A stretch of DNA of 64,000 nucleotides from UBA2030 sp049969475 (GCA_049969475.1 JBMFOU010000005.1:62001-126000); one strand, 5' to 3'; counted from the first letter of the stretch, positions 1 to 8,879 are shown. Notes: generated by a model not told the origin, from the letters alone. Program-made: numbers and translations.

Positions 1-1
1 A

Positions 2-469
2 TACAAAGAAAATCCTCATCCCAGGGCAGAAGAAATGGTCCGCTTTTGTTACCACATTTCAAAAATAAGTCTCGAAGGAGAGCTCACCGATCAGCCCCTG
101 GGACTCATTGCCACCGGTTTGGGAGGGAAAAAAACGAAACTCAGGTTTTTGCTGGTGATTTTTCCTGAAAATCCCGTTCCTCTTACTAAAGCCCAGCAAA
201 AGATTATTCAAAACGAGTGGAAGGAAATCTGTGCAAAATACGACATCGAAACCGAGAGCAAATACTCCTGCCCCGAATATGTTCTATTCAGGTTATTATC
301 GCCCTTGAGGGTCGATTTTGCCGAAGTGGCAAGAGAATTTGTCACGGAATGCAACCTATACGGCAACTTCCTATCAAATAAAATATTGATAACCAACGTT
401 AGGCTTCTTAAGAAATGGGAAATCTTATCAGCTCTTGAGCAAATAAGGTCTGAAAAAAAAGGGGGTTGA
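2..469 (+). CDS. Unrecognised protein, probably cut at its 5' end by the window edge
   Basis: I do not recognise this protein. The frame is open from nucleotide 2 with no stop before the first ATG at 35, so either the gene begins left of the window or translation starts at 35 (144 aa). The visible part has no signal peptide or clear membrane segment. It is a mixed alpha/beta sequence with a hydrophobic strand (LRFLLVIFPE, about residues 36-45 from the ATG) and a charged C-terminus (EQIRSEKKGG). It ends about 80 bp before the aminopeptidase gene, with a promoter-like box between them, so it is probably not co-transcribed with that gene. No function is proposed. Confidence 0.5.
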   Translation, partial: YKENPHPRAEEMVRFCYHISKISLEGELTDQPLGLIATGLGGKKTKLRFLLVIFPENPVPLTKAQQKIIQNEWKEICAKYDIETESKYSCPEYVLFRLLSPLRVDFAEVAREFVTECNLYGNFLSNKILITNVRLLKKWEILSALEQIRSEKKGG

Positions 470-507
470 GTTAATCCCTTTACGCGTCGAAATTGACCCT
501 AAGCGTC

Positions 508-515
508 TAACTTTG
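508..515 (+). promoter_or_regulatory. Bacteroidota -7 box (TAACTTTG) before the M1 aminopeptidase gene
   Basis: TAACTTTG fits the Bacteroidota -7 consensus TAnnTTTG and lies 35 bp upstream of the ATG. I see no convincing -33 TTTG at 19-21 bp spacing, so this is a partial match only. Confidence 0.35.
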
Positions 516-550
516 CGATTAGGATAAAATGAAATAACCCATTAATAATT

Positions 551-2527
551 ATGAAAAAATATCTCACACTTTTCCTCCTGGCAGGTACTTTGCTATTGAC
601 AGTCTATCTACCTGCTCAGCAGTTATTTGAAAAGGGTTCCTGGCACTGCAGTCAGAAATCTTTACACACTTACAGGCATTTACCCTCTGCAGAGGATGGA
701 TATTTCCCCAAATCTTTCGATATCATTAAATACGATCTGGATATCGATATCTGGCATTGTTACCAGTTTCCATACCCCCACAATTTCAATGGTTATTTGA
801 TAGTTACCCTGAGGGCCGATAGTGCCTTGAACATGATTAAACTGGATGCGGTGAATGCTTCCATGGATATATTGGAGGTTGATAGGGCAGGGACCAGTTT
901 TAGTCATACTAATGATAAACTGACTATTAACCTTAATAGAGTGTATCAGCCGGCTGAGGAATTTCAGGTGGGAATCAAATACTTTCACAAAAATATAGAG
1001 GACTATGCCTTTTACGTAAAAAATGGTTGGGTTTTTACCGATTGCGAACCTGAAGGGGCTCGTAAGTGGTTTCCATGCTACGACCGTCCTTCCGACAAAG
1101 CCCAATGGAAACTCAGGGCGAAAGTGCCGAGCAGCGTTAAACTGGGCAGTAACGGTATCCTGGCCGATTCCACCCGAGTGGGCGATAGCATCTGGTACAC
1201 CTGGAGCAGCGAAGAAAACGTGGCCACTTATCTTATGGTGATCTCTTCTAGGGTTAATTATAATCTCGACATTGTTAACTGGACCAATCCCAATAATGCC
1301 TCACAGACAGTACCTATAAGGTTTTATTACAATCCGGGGGAGGATCCATCCTTTATTAAAAGTATTATTGGAGACATGACCTCATTTTACAGTCAAACCT
1401 TTTGCGACCACCCGTTTAGTAAAAACGGTTTTGCCACACTCAACGATGAATTTGCTTGGGGTGGAATGGAAAACCAGACCCTTACAAGTCTTTGTCAGGG
1501 GTGCTGGAGCGAAATGCTGGTGGCTCACGAATATGCCCATCAGTGGTTTGGCGACATGATAACATGTGCCACATGGGCCGACATTTTCCTGAACGAAGGC
1601 TTTGCCACCTACTCCGAAAGCTTATGGCTCGAAAACACCCAGGGTTATGCTGCCTACAAGCAAGATGTATTGTCGAATGCCAACTATTACCTGAGTGCCA
1701 ATCCCGGTTGGGCCATTTCCAATCCTTCCTGGGCCACCACCACTCCTTCTACAAGTGTACTCTTCAATTACGCTATTACCTATTGCAAAGGAGCAGCCGT
1801 TTTGCATATGCTGCGATACACCATCGGAGATTCGCTTTTCTTTGAAGTTTTGCATCAATATGCATCCAACCCTCTGCTAAAGTACGAGTCTGCCACGATC
1901 CCCGACTTCATTAATGTTGTAAACAGCGTTACCGGTCAGGATTACCAATGGTTTTTCGACCAATGGATTTACGCTCCGAATCATCCGCTTTACGCTAACA
2001 CCTATAGTTTCGATCAATTACCCGACGGGAAATGGGCTGTATATTTCCAGGTAACCCAAACCCAGACCAACACCGTGTTTTTCAAGATGCCGATTGAGAT
2101 TCGCATTCTGGGACAAGATGGATTGGACACCACCGTTCGCGTCTTCAACGAATACAACAATCAGTCTTTCATGTTTGTGGTAGATAAAAAACCTCTTATG
2201 GTAAAATTTGATCCCAACAACGACATTGTTCTCAAGCAGTCAGGCTTGATGGTCGGCACGGAGGAATTAGAAAACAAGGGTTTCAGGGCATATATCGCAG
2301 ATAACGGAAACCCTCAGAAAGATGTTCTATTAGTGGTAGAAACAGGAAAAGCTTCACCTTGTAAAGTGACTCTTATGGATCTCATGGGAAAACAGATAGA
2401 TATACCCTATGCAGGAATGCTCTCGCCTGGATTGAACGAAATCAAGATAAAGGTCCCCGAAACCAGAAGTTTATATATTATTAATGTAGAAACCGCTGAA
2501 AACACTCAAAAAATAAAAGTCTGGTAA
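551..2527 (+). CDS. Secreted M1-family zinc aminopeptidase with a T9SS type A sorting domain
   Basis: This is a gluzincin aminopeptidase that should remove N-terminal residues from peptides outside the cell. Residues 1-22 form a signal peptide (KKYLTLFLLAGTLLLTVY) ending near LPAQQ. The exopeptidase motif appears as GGMEN near residue 303. The zinc site is HEYAHQW near 325, with the third ligand in NEGFATYSE near 347. The last ~90 residues (from about 567) look like a type A T9SS C-terminal domain: beta strands, a VTLMDLMGKQ segment, and a basic end (NTQKIKVW). At 658 aa it is shorter than ePepN-type enzymes and resembles the secreted Bacteroidota M1 proteins. It stands alone between two promoter-like elements. 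Enzyme class is secure; substrate is unknown. Confidence 0.92.
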   Translation: MKKYLTLFLLAGTLLLTVYLPAQQLFEKGSWHCSQKSLHTYRHLPSAEDGYFPKSFDIIKYDLDIDIWHCYQFPYPHNFNGYLIVTLRADSALNMIKLDAVNASMDILEVDRAGTSFSHTNDKLTINLNRVYQPAEEFQVGIKYFHKNIEDYAFYVKNGWVFTDCEPEGARKWFPCYDRPSDKAQWKLRAKVPSSVKLGSNGILADSTRVGDSIWYTWSSEENVATYLMVISSRVNYNLDIVNWTNPNNASQTVPIRFYYNPGEDPSFIKSIIGDMTSFYSQTFCDHPFSKNGFATLNDEFAWGGMENQTLTSLCQGCWSEMLVAHEYAHQWFGDMITCATWADIFLNEGFATYSESLWLENTQGYAAYKQDVLSNANYYLSANPGWAISNPSWATTTPSTSVLFNYAITYCKGAAVLHMLRYTIGDSLFFEVLHQYASNPLLKYESATIPDFINVVNSVTGQDYQWFFDQWIYAPNHPLYANTYSFDQLPDGKWAVYFQVTQTQTNTVFFKMPIEIRILGQDGLDTTVRVFNEYNNQSFMFVVDKKPLMVKFDPNNDIVLKQSGLMVGTEELENKGFRAYIADNGNPQKDVLLVVETGKASPCKVTLMDLMGKQIDIPYAGMLSPGLNEIKIKVPETRSLYIINVETAENTQKIKVW

Positions 2528-2537
2528 CTGGCGTGTT

Positions 2538-2568
2538 TTTGGAAATATAAATCTATGCTGTATCTTTG
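2538..2568 (+). promoter_or_regulatory. Consensus Bacteroidota promoter driving the FMN riboswitch
   Basis: TTTG at 2538-2541 is followed after exactly 19 bp by TATCTTTG at 2561-2568, a full match to TTTG-N19-21-TAnnTTTG. The expected transcription start (about 2575) coincides with the first bases of the riboswitch P1 helix, so the aptamer is the 5' end of the transcript. Confidence 0.8.
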
Positions 2569-2572
2569 CCGC

Positions 2573-2691
2573 GTATTCTTCAGGGCAGGGTGAAATTCCC
2601 GATCGGCGGTATAGTCCGCGACTCCCGCATCAGGGACTGAACCGGTGAAACTCCGGTACCGACAGTTAAAGTCTGGATGGAAGAAGGATAC
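2573..2691 (+). promoter_or_regulatory. FMN riboswitch (RFN element)
   Basis: The conserved RFN core is directly readable: AGGGCAGGGTGAAATTCCC at the 5' side, ACCGGTGAAACTCCGGTACC in the middle, and ACAGTTAAAGTCTGGATG at the 3' side. The P1 helix closes between 2573-2580 (GTATTCTT) and 2684-2691 (AAGGATAC) with one G-T pair. It binds flavin mononucleotide and normally lowers expression when FMN is abundant. Here it precedes a TonB-dependent receptor, with a terminator hairpin about 50 nt further on, so control is probably by premature termination. Confidence 0.96.
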
Positions 2692-2740
2692 GTTCAGAAA
2701 ATCAGGCAAACAGTGTCTGGGTTTTTGAAGGTATTGTGCT

Positions 2741-2774
2741 TTGCCCTGAGGAATCGACTCAGGGCAATTCTTTT
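2741..2774 (+). terminator. Intrinsic terminator of the FMN riboswitch expression platform
   Basis: TTGCCCTGAG (2741-2750) pairs perfectly with CTCAGGGCAA (2758-2767) around a 7-nt loop, followed by TTCTTTT. It lies between the aptamer and the receptor start codon at 2789, where a ligand-controlled terminator is expected. Confidence 0.85.
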
Positions 2775-2788
2775 AAAAACACAATACT

Positions 2789-5365
2789 ATGCGTTACAGA
2801 CATTGGATTTTAACTGCACTGCTACTCGCGCTACTTTTCAATGTTAAAAGTCAGGTAAGGATTGAAGGCCGCATTATCGATGCACTTACCAACAAACCGG
2901 TTTACGATGCTAGCATTACAATTTTGGGAAGCTCAGCAGGCACCGTAGCCGCCAAAGACGGTAGTTTTAGTCTGCAAACTAATCTTAGTGACGGCACCCT
3001 TCAAATTACACATGTAAGTTATAAAAATCTAGCAATCAATTTTAAGACAAAAAACCAGGACTTAATTAATTTAGGGACTCTTGTATTAGAGCCCAAATCG
3101 TACACATTGGGAACGACCGACATTCGTGCTTTCCGTGCAGAGGAAGGGAAAAGCCCGTTGAATGTAAGAAACATCAGTCAAAGGGAGATAAGGCAGTACA
3201 ACACCGGCCTTTCGTATCCCGAACTTATGCGGAATATTCCTGGTATATATGCGAGTGGTCTTGGAGGCGGCGTGGGCGATGCAGCCATCAATATCAGAGG
3301 GTTTAAACAGGAGAACCTGGCTCTTACGCTCAATGGAATACCCATCGGAAGTGTTGAAAACGGCTTGGTTTATTGGTCAAACTGGGATGGATTGCAGGAA
3401 GCCACTCAAAGTCTGCAGGTACAAAAAGGGATGGGAAGCGCAGAATTGGCGTTCAACGCTCTGGGAGGCACCATAAACATATCTACACATGCGCCAGCAA
3501 CAGAAGAAGGAGGTCAGATTAGCTACTACACCACCGATTATGGGCTGCAGCGTACCTCATTAAGCCTTTCTACAGGAAATCTCAGCAATGGCTGGCGATT
3601 CAGCTTTGTGGGTTCGCGCACGGTTGGTAAAGGATATGCCGATGGAACACAGGTAAATACCTGGTCCTATTTCCTTTTTGGTGAAAAAGTTTTTAATGCC
3701 CGCCATCGTATCATCGTTAGCTTGATAGGTTCACCCGACCGCCATGGGCAAAGAGCATCGAAACTATCATTCAACGATATTAAAAGCAGAGGAATCCGAT
3801 ATAATCCTGACTGGGGAACATACTATGGACGGGCCATCAATTTGCAAGAAAATTTCTACCACAAACCCTTGTTATCGATAAGTCATTACTGGACCCTTGA
3901 TGAAAAATCGCAGCTAGCCACGAGCCTGTATGCTAGTTATGGTTCGGGAGGTGGTCGGTGGGCTGAAAACTTCAGCGGAGCCCCTGTTTTTGCCTACAGA
4001 ACTCTCTCCGGCCAAATCGACTGGGATGCCCTGGCCCTTGCTAATTCAACACATAACGATATTTATATTACTTCCAGCAACGATACGCTACGAAACTTTT
4101 CCCTCAATGCCCGAACCCTATTTCTGGCTTCACACTACTGGGCAGGCATTCTATCAGTTTACTCCCACAATTTCTCCAAATCGTTCAATCTCAAAATCGG
4201 GCTTCACGGCCGTCATTTTAAAAGTTGGCTCTGGGAAGAAATCGACGACCTGATGGGAGGCAACTTTTTCATCGACGATTATGCCTGGGCCATAGAAGGC
4301 CGGGCCGGGCGCAACATCCTTAAATACAGGGGAGATAAAGTGAGAATAGACAACGGAGCTATTGTAGACCTGGCGGCTTCCTTTGCCAGACTGGAATACA
4401 CTTCCGGAAAACTCGCGGCTAACCTTTCGGCCGGAGCAAATTATAACGGATACCAGCGCGAAGACCGATACAACTATCCCTCCCACCCGGCCAGTGAAAA
4501 AATTTATCGCCTGGGATGGGAGACCAAGGGAGGTATTGTATATCAGGTAAGTAGGGTTATAAAGGCTTATGCAACCGGTGGCTTCATTACTCGAGCACCT
4601 TACCATAAGTTTGTCTTTCCCAACTACAACAACAATCCGGCCCATGACCTGCGTAACGAAAAAATAGCGTCCATGGATGTTGGTTTAGGAGGTAAGTTAG
4701 GGTCATTTAGCTACAACCTGAACTTTTACAACATTCGCTGGGATGACAAGTCCTTGTTATCCAACGAGTACCTTCTTATTGACAATAGAACCACCACTCG
4801 AGCCATGGTGAGCGGATTAGGCGCATTGCACCGGGGGCTCGAAGCAGAGCTTTCGTTTGAAGACCCCAAATTAGGGCTGGTGCTCGGTAGCCATTTATCG
4901 CTTGGAAACTGGAAATGGAAAAACAATGTCAGAGCCCTGCTTTTTAACAACGAGAACCAATTGATTGACACGGTAGAAGTGTATGCCGATGGACTGTATG
5001 TTGGCGATGCTCCTCAGCTTCAGGCAGGACTTTACCTTAATAAATCGCTGACCGGAGGAATTACATTATTCACCTCTTATTCCTGGAACGACCGCTTCTA
5101 TGCCGACTTCGATCCTTCTACCCGAACCCGCCCGGGAGAAGGGCAACCTTATAAAATCCCAGCATTCGGGCTTTGGGATGCTCGTTTAAACTATAAAACT
5201 CAAGTCTTAGGAAAACCGGCTGACTTTGCCCTTGCTTGTAGCAACATCCTAAACAAAGAATACATCATGAGAGGGGAAGATGGAGCCATGCATAATCAGG
5301 AAAGTTTTAGAGGGTACTGGGGCCCCGGAAGAAGCTTCCACCTATTTCTCAGGCTAAGTCTCTAA
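2789..5365 (+). CDS. TonB-dependent outer-membrane receptor under FMN riboswitch control; candidate flavin importer
   Basis: An 858-aa outer-membrane receptor. It has a signal peptide (residues 1-22, ending VKSQ), then a carboxypeptidase-D-regulatory-like domain (VRIEGRIIDALTNKPVYDAS, about 23-110). A plug domain follows (about 115-235) containing INIRGFKQENLALTLNGIPI and ending in LGGTINIST, then a 22-stranded-type barrel. The C-terminus FHLFLRLSL is a plausible barrel-assembly signal. Family knowledge: these receptors import scarce nutrients using TonB-ExbBD energy. The substrate is inferred from the 5' leader: an FMN riboswitch directly upstream suggests uptake of riboflavin, FMN or a related flavin. 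No riboflavin synthesis gene and no SusD-like partner is adjacent. The receptor class is secure; the substrate is inference. Confidence 0.93.
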   Translation: MRYRHWILTALLLALLFNVKSQVRIEGRIIDALTNKPVYDASITILGSSAGTVAAKDGSFSLQTNLSDGTLQITHVSYKNLAINFKTKNQDLINLGTLVLEPKSYTLGTTDIRAFRAEEGKSPLNVRNISQREIRQYNTGLSYPELMRNIPGIYASGLGGGVGDAAINIRGFKQENLALTLNGIPIGSVENGLVYWSNWDGLQEATQSLQVQKGMGSAELAFNALGGTINISTHAPATEEGGQISYYTTDYGLQRTSLSLSTGNLSNGWRFSFVGSRTVGKGYADGTQVNTWSYFLFGEKVFNARHRIIVSLIGSPDRHGQRASKLSFNDIKSRGIRYNPDWGTYYGRAINLQENFYHKPLLSISHYWTLDEKSQLATSLYASYGSGGGRWAENFSGAPVFAYRTLSGQIDWDALALANSTHNDIYITSSNDTLRNFSLNARTLFLASHYWAGILSVYSHNFSKSFNLKIGLHGRHFKSWLWEEIDDLMGGNFFIDDYAWAIEGRAGRNILKYRGDKVRIDNGAIVDLAASFARLEYTSGKLAANLSAGANYNGYQREDRYNYPSHPASEKIYRLGWETKGGIVYQVSRVIKAYATGGFITRAPYHKFVFPNYNNNPAHDLRNEKIASMDVGLGGKLGSFSYNLNFYNIRWDDKSLLSNEYLLIDNRTTTRAMVSGLGALHRGLEAELSFEDPKLGLVLGSHLSLGNWKWKNNVRALLFNNENQLIDTVEVYADGLYVGDAPQLQAGLYLNKSLTGGITLFTSYSWNDRFYADFDPSTRTRPGEGQPYKIPAFGLWDARLNYKTQVLGKPADFALACSNILNKEYIMRGEDGAMHNQESFRGYWGPGRSFHLFLRLSL

Positions 5366-5565
5366 ATATCATTTACTTAACTGATATTGTGTTTAATTAG
5401 CATATAATAAGCACTTTAACTAGATTATAGATATATACATACTATAATTATTTCAATCAATTTAATTAAATGTATATATAACCTACTATATATTAAGTAG
5501 TTACATTTAATATTAATTTTTTTCGTATTCACTGCCTCTTAGCAAAAAAGACTTAATTTAGGAGG

Positions 5566-5582
5566 GTCCAAACACTTTGGAC
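5566..5582. repeat. Perfect 7-bp inverted repeat with 3-nt loop
   Basis: GTCCAAA-CAC-TTTGGAC. There is no T-run after it, so it is not an obvious terminator. It may be a protein-binding site in the dnaA upstream region. Confidence 0.5.
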
Positions 5583-5624
5583 ACCTTTCTCAACTAGCAC
5601 ATTTCCAGACTAATAAATACAACT

Positions 5625-5650
5625 AGTTAATAATTAAATTATTATTAACT
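5625..5650. repeat. Perfect 10-bp AT-rich inverted repeat with 6-nt spacer
   Basis: AGTTAATAAT at 5625-5634 and ATTATTAACT at 5641-5650 are exact reverse complements. It lies about 240 bp upstream of the dnaA start and could be an easily melted cruciform or a regulator site. Confidence 0.5.
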
Positions 5651-5888
5651 GTACTTAAAATAACCGTTTCAAACCATGCTTTTGTCCCATAGAACATCCT
5701 CTTAGAATTCTAACAATCAGAGCCAAATATTTAAGCAATCTTCCGTATAGCAAAAGAAAGTGAAAAGTCAAGGGGCAAACGATTCGATTTTAATTATTTT
5801 CTAACACATCTTTGTTGAAAACGTTGAGGCGACTCTCAAAACAGACTAATCACCTGAACCTAATAGGGAAAGTAACTTGAAGAACTCT

Positions 5889-7346
5889 ATGGACGAAGTA
5901 TTATCAATGGAGGCTGAAGCAAAAAAAGTGTGGGGCAAATGCCTGAAAATCATTCAGGACAATATCAGTGCAGAAAGTTTTCGCACCTGGTTTGCACCTA
6001 TAGAACCTGTGAAACTCGAAAACAATGTTCTCACAATACAGGTGCCCAGTCAGTTCTTCTACGAATGGTTAGAAGAGCATTACATTGATTTACTGAGAAA
6101 AACCATTCGTAAAGAATTGGGACCCGAAGGACGCCTGGAGTATAGTATTGTGATGGACAATAGTTACCCCGGAGCAGCGCCCTACACGATTCGAGTGCCG
6201 GGATCGAACCGGAAAGCTACTGAAAATCCCAACGTAGCGATGCCGGTTAACATTAATGCCGACGGGTCGGCTCGTGAAATTCCTAATCCTTTTATTATTC
6301 CTGGACTCAAAAAGATAAAGGTCAATTCACAACTTATTGATAGCCTATCCTTTGATAACTTCGTGGAAGGTGACTGTAACCGCCTGGCACGTACGGCCGG
6401 TTGGGCTATTGCCGAGAATCCTGGTAAAACGGCCTTCAATCCTTTATTTATATACAGTGCTGTGGGGCTGGGAAAAACTCACCTGGCTCATGCCATTGGA
6501 CTTCAAACGAAAGTTAACTTTCCCGACAAAACTATCCTCTACGTAACCGCCGAGCAGTTCATGCACCAATTTACCGAAGCGGTCAGAAATCACAATACCA
6601 ACGACTTCACCAACTTTTACCAGATGATCGACGTTTTGCTGATTGATGACATTCAGTTTTTGGCTGGACGGCAGGGAACGCAGGATGTTTTCTTTCATAT
6701 TTTTAATCATCTGCATCTCAAGGGGAAACAAATTGTTATCACCTCCGATAAACCTCCGGTAGAGTTGGCAGGCATTGAAACCCGTCTGCTTTCTCGTTTC
6801 AAATGGGGTTTGGCTGCTGATCTTCAACCACCCGACCTCGAAACCCGTATCGCCATTCTCGACAAAAAGATTTATAACGATGGTATCGAGGTCCCACGCG
6901 ACGTGATTGAATACATTGCTTATAGCATTACCAGTAACATCAGGGAACTGGAAGGAGCCCTTACCTCTGTGATTGCTCAATCGGCGCTTAACAAAAAGGC
7001 TATCACGCTGGATCTGGCCCGTAAAATCATCGACAAGTTTGTCATCAGCACCACCAAGGAAGTCTCTATTGACTATATTCAGAAAGTCGTATGCGATTAC
7101 TTCCATATTAGCCTGGATCAATTAAATAGTCGCAGTCGCAAACGCGAAATTGTGCAAGCCAGGCAGTTAGCCATGTATTTTAGCAAGGAGCACACCAAAG
7201 CCTCGCTGGCGGCCATAGGTATGGCCTGCGGTAATAAAGACCACGCCACCGTGTTGCATGCTTGCCGCACAGTGCAGAACTTGTTGGATACCAATAAGGA
7301 ATTCCGGCAACAGTTTAAAGACATCGAAAAAAGGCTCAAAATCTGA
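5889..7346 (+). CDS. dnaA: Chromosomal replication initiator protein DnaA
   Basis: The AAA+ initiator that binds the origin and opens it for helicase loading. Domain I is at residues 1-90 (KVWGKCLKIIQDNISAESF, TWFAPI). A short linker follows, then the AAA+ domain with Walker A GLGKTH near 195 and Walker B VLLIDDIQFLAGRQGTQ near 250, with RLLSRFKWGL of sensor/box VII type. The C-terminal DnaA-box-binding domain carries the signature NKDHATVLHACRTVQ near 450. I chose the ATG at 5889; a TTG at 5877 would add four residues, but ATG is usual. A terminator overlaps the stop codon, so dnaA is probably transcribed alone. No dnaN or gyrB follows, unlike the classical dnaA operon. Confidence 0.98.
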   Translation: MDEVLSMEAEAKKVWGKCLKIIQDNISAESFRTWFAPIEPVKLENNVLTIQVPSQFFYEWLEEHYIDLLRKTIRKELGPEGRLEYSIVMDNSYPGAAPYTIRVPGSNRKATENPNVAMPVNINADGSAREIPNPFIIPGLKKIKVNSQLIDSLSFDNFVEGDCNRLARTAGWAIAENPGKTAFNPLFIYSAVGLGKTHLAHAIGLQTKVNFPDKTILYVTAEQFMHQFTEAVRNHNTNDFTNFYQMIDVLLIDDIQFLAGRQGTQDVFFHIFNHLHLKGKQIVITSDKPPVELAGIETRLLSRFKWGLAADLQPPDLETRIAILDKKIYNDGIEVPRDVIEYIAYSITSNIRELEGALTSVIAQSALNKKAITLDLARKIIDKFVISTTKEVSIDYIQKVVCDYFHISLDQLNSRSRKREIVQARQLAMYFSKEHTKASLAAIGMACGNKDHATVLHACRTVQNLLDTNKEFRQQFKDIEKRLKI

Positions 7347-7354
7347 GCCTTTTT
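7333..7354 (+). terminator. Intrinsic terminator overlapping the dnaA stop codon
   Basis: GGCTCA (7333-7338) pairs with TGAGCC (7344-7349), followed by TTTTT and preceded by an A-run. The TGA stop codon forms the 3' arm of the stem. Confidence 0.8.
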
Positions 7355-7389
7355 CCATTGAAGTATATAACCCATCAAAAATCCTTACC

Positions 7390-7857
7390 ATGAAAAAAAT
7401 TCTGATGGTGTGCATGGGGAATATCTGTCGATCGCCTATGGCTCAGGGCCTGATGGAAGAAAAGATTAAGAAATATGGAATAAACGCCTCGGTAGACTCA
7501 GCAGGCACCATCGATTATCACGAGGGAGAGCCTCCCGACATCAGGGCTCAGGCAATTATGAAGACCCACGGAATCGATATTTCACATCAGCGAGCCCGCC
7601 AAATAAGGCCCGAAGACCTTGAAAAATTCGACTACATATTTGTGATGGACAGCAGCAACATGCGGGAACTTCTCAGAATAAACACTCCCGAACAGAAAGA
7701 TAAGATAAGATATGTTACTGCATTTGCCTGGCCAGGTGAAGATCTGGAAGTTCCTGATCCCTATTATGGAGGTCGCGAGGGATTTGAGAATACTTACAAA
7801 GTATTGGATGAAGCCTGCGAGGCCATTGCCAGGCACATTTTGAAAGAAGCCAGATGA
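7390..7857 (+). CDS. Low-molecular-weight protein-tyrosine phosphatase
   Basis: A 155-aa cytoplasmic phosphatase that removes phosphate from phosphotyrosine through a cysteine intermediate. The P-loop C(X)5RS is at the N-terminus (CMGNICRSP, Cys8, Arg14). The general-acid aspartate is in DPYYGG near residue 122. The length matches the family. The frame stays open into dnaA (from 7258), but family alignment starts at MKKILMVC, so the ATG at 7390 is the start. It lies 36 bp after the dnaA terminator, so it needs its own promoter, which I could not identify. In other bacteria such enzymes often regulate capsule tyrosine kinases; no such kinase is nearby. Confidence 0.95.
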   Translation: MKKILMVCMGNICRSPMAQGLMEEKIKKYGINASVDSAGTIDYHEGEPPDIRAQAIMKTHGIDISHQRARQIRPEDLEKFDYIFVMDSSNMRELLRINTPEQKDKIRYVTAFAWPGEDLEVPDPYYGGREGFENTYKVLDEACEAIARHILKEAR

Positions 7858-7915
7858 AACCATGGCTCATCAAAGCTAAATTATTACCTTAGGCGCTACC
7901 AACTCCTTTGAGCCT

Positions 7916-8877
7916 ATGTTTCTCGATAGAATTCCAGAAAGCACTGATATACAAGCTGCTCACCAGCGTATAATACCTTATATTCATCGCACCCCGGTGC
8001 TTACCTCACAAAATTTGGATGAGATTGCAGGATGCAAGCTTTTTTTCAAATGCGAAAATTTTCAGAAAGCAGGAGCCTTTAAATCAAGGGGGGCATGCAA
8101 TAGTGTGTTTTCTCTGGATGAAGAAGAGTTGGAATATGGGGTGGCAACCCATTCATCGGGCAATCATGCCCAAGCCCTTGCACGTGCAGCCATGTTGAGG
8201 GGTACCAGGGCTTATATCGTGATGCCCAAAAATGCTCCTGCTGTGAAGGTGTCAGGAGTAAAAAATTACCGGGGCGAGATCACCTTTTGCGAGCCCAACC
8301 TGCTGTCGCGCGAAGCCACNNNNNNNNNNAAACCGGAGCTCTAGAGGTACATCCCTACAATAATTATCCAGTAATTGCTGGTCAGGCCACGGCTGCCCTC
8401 GAAATCATTCAAGACCTGGATTCAATAGATTTTATGCTGGCACCGGTGGGCGGTGGCGGCTTGTTGAGCGGAACCGCCCTTTCTGCCCACTACTTCGGAA
8501 AAAATATTGAAGTTATAGGATGCGAACCCCAGGGAGCAGATGATGCATACCGTTCATTAAAGGAAGGAAGAATTCTCCCTTCCATTCAGCCCCGTACGAT
8601 AGCCGATGGTCTGCTTACCTCGTTGGGAACACGTACTTTTCCCATCATTAAAGAATTTGTGAAAGAAATACTTACGGTGAGTGAGGAGAACATTTTATTG
8701 GCTATGCGACTGATATGGGAACGCATGAAAATTGTAGTCGAGCCCTCTGCAGCCGTCCCCCTGGCTGCAGTACTCGAACATCCATGGATTTTTAAAGGCA
8801 AACGTGTAACCATCATCCTTTCAGGAGGTAATGTTGACCTCGACCGTTTGCCTTTTTTCTCCCGTCATACAACCTAA
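7916..8877 (+). CDS. PLP fold-type II threonine dehydratase / serine racemase-like enzyme, interrupted by an assembly gap
   Basis: One gene seen as two pieces. The N-terminal part runs from the ATG at 7916 and has the PLP-lysine motif AFKSRGA and the substrate loop SSGNHAQ. It ends in CEPNLLSREAT at the run of 10 N. The C-terminal part continues TGALEVHPYNNYPVIAGQ and holds the phosphate-binding loop PVGGGGLLSGT and the end motif ILSGGNVDLDRL. The two parts are in different frames, so the 10 N are a placeholder: comparison with relatives suggests about 8-10 residues are missing and the true gap is not 10 bp. The enzyme eliminates water from, or racemises, serine/threonine-type amino acids. 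The serine racemase / hydroxyaspartate lyase branch fits better than long IlvA because there is no ACT domain. The stop at 8877 is followed at once by the next gene. Confidence 0.85.
8320..8329. other. Assembly gap (10 N)
   Basis: Ten N inside the dehydratase/racemase gene. The reading frame differs on the two sides, so the gap length is not real. Confidence 1.
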
Positions 8878-8879
8878 GA

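Larger units (their letters stand above)
5366..5888 (+). other. AT-rich intergenic region upstream of dnaA, possible origin-related
   Basis: About 520 bp without a credible gene, very rich in A+T, especially 5380-5530 and 5620-5660. It holds two inverted repeats (listed separately) and a near-promoter CATCTTTG at 5807-5814. I searched by eye for DnaA boxes (TTATNCACA and complement) and found no clean copy, so calling it oriC is not supported beyond position and base composition. Confidence 0.4.

Noticed and set aside
5366..5888. Calling this region oriC
   Set aside because: No convincing DnaA boxes could be found by eye; only base composition and position support it.
6444..7121. Minus-strand open frame of 225 codons opposite dnaA
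   Set aside because: dnaA motifs are intact on the plus strand; the antisense translation has no recognisable domain.
7258..7389. Upstream extension of the tyrosine phosphatase overlapping dnaA
   Set aside because: The family N-terminus begins at 7390 and the extension would cross the dnaA terminator.
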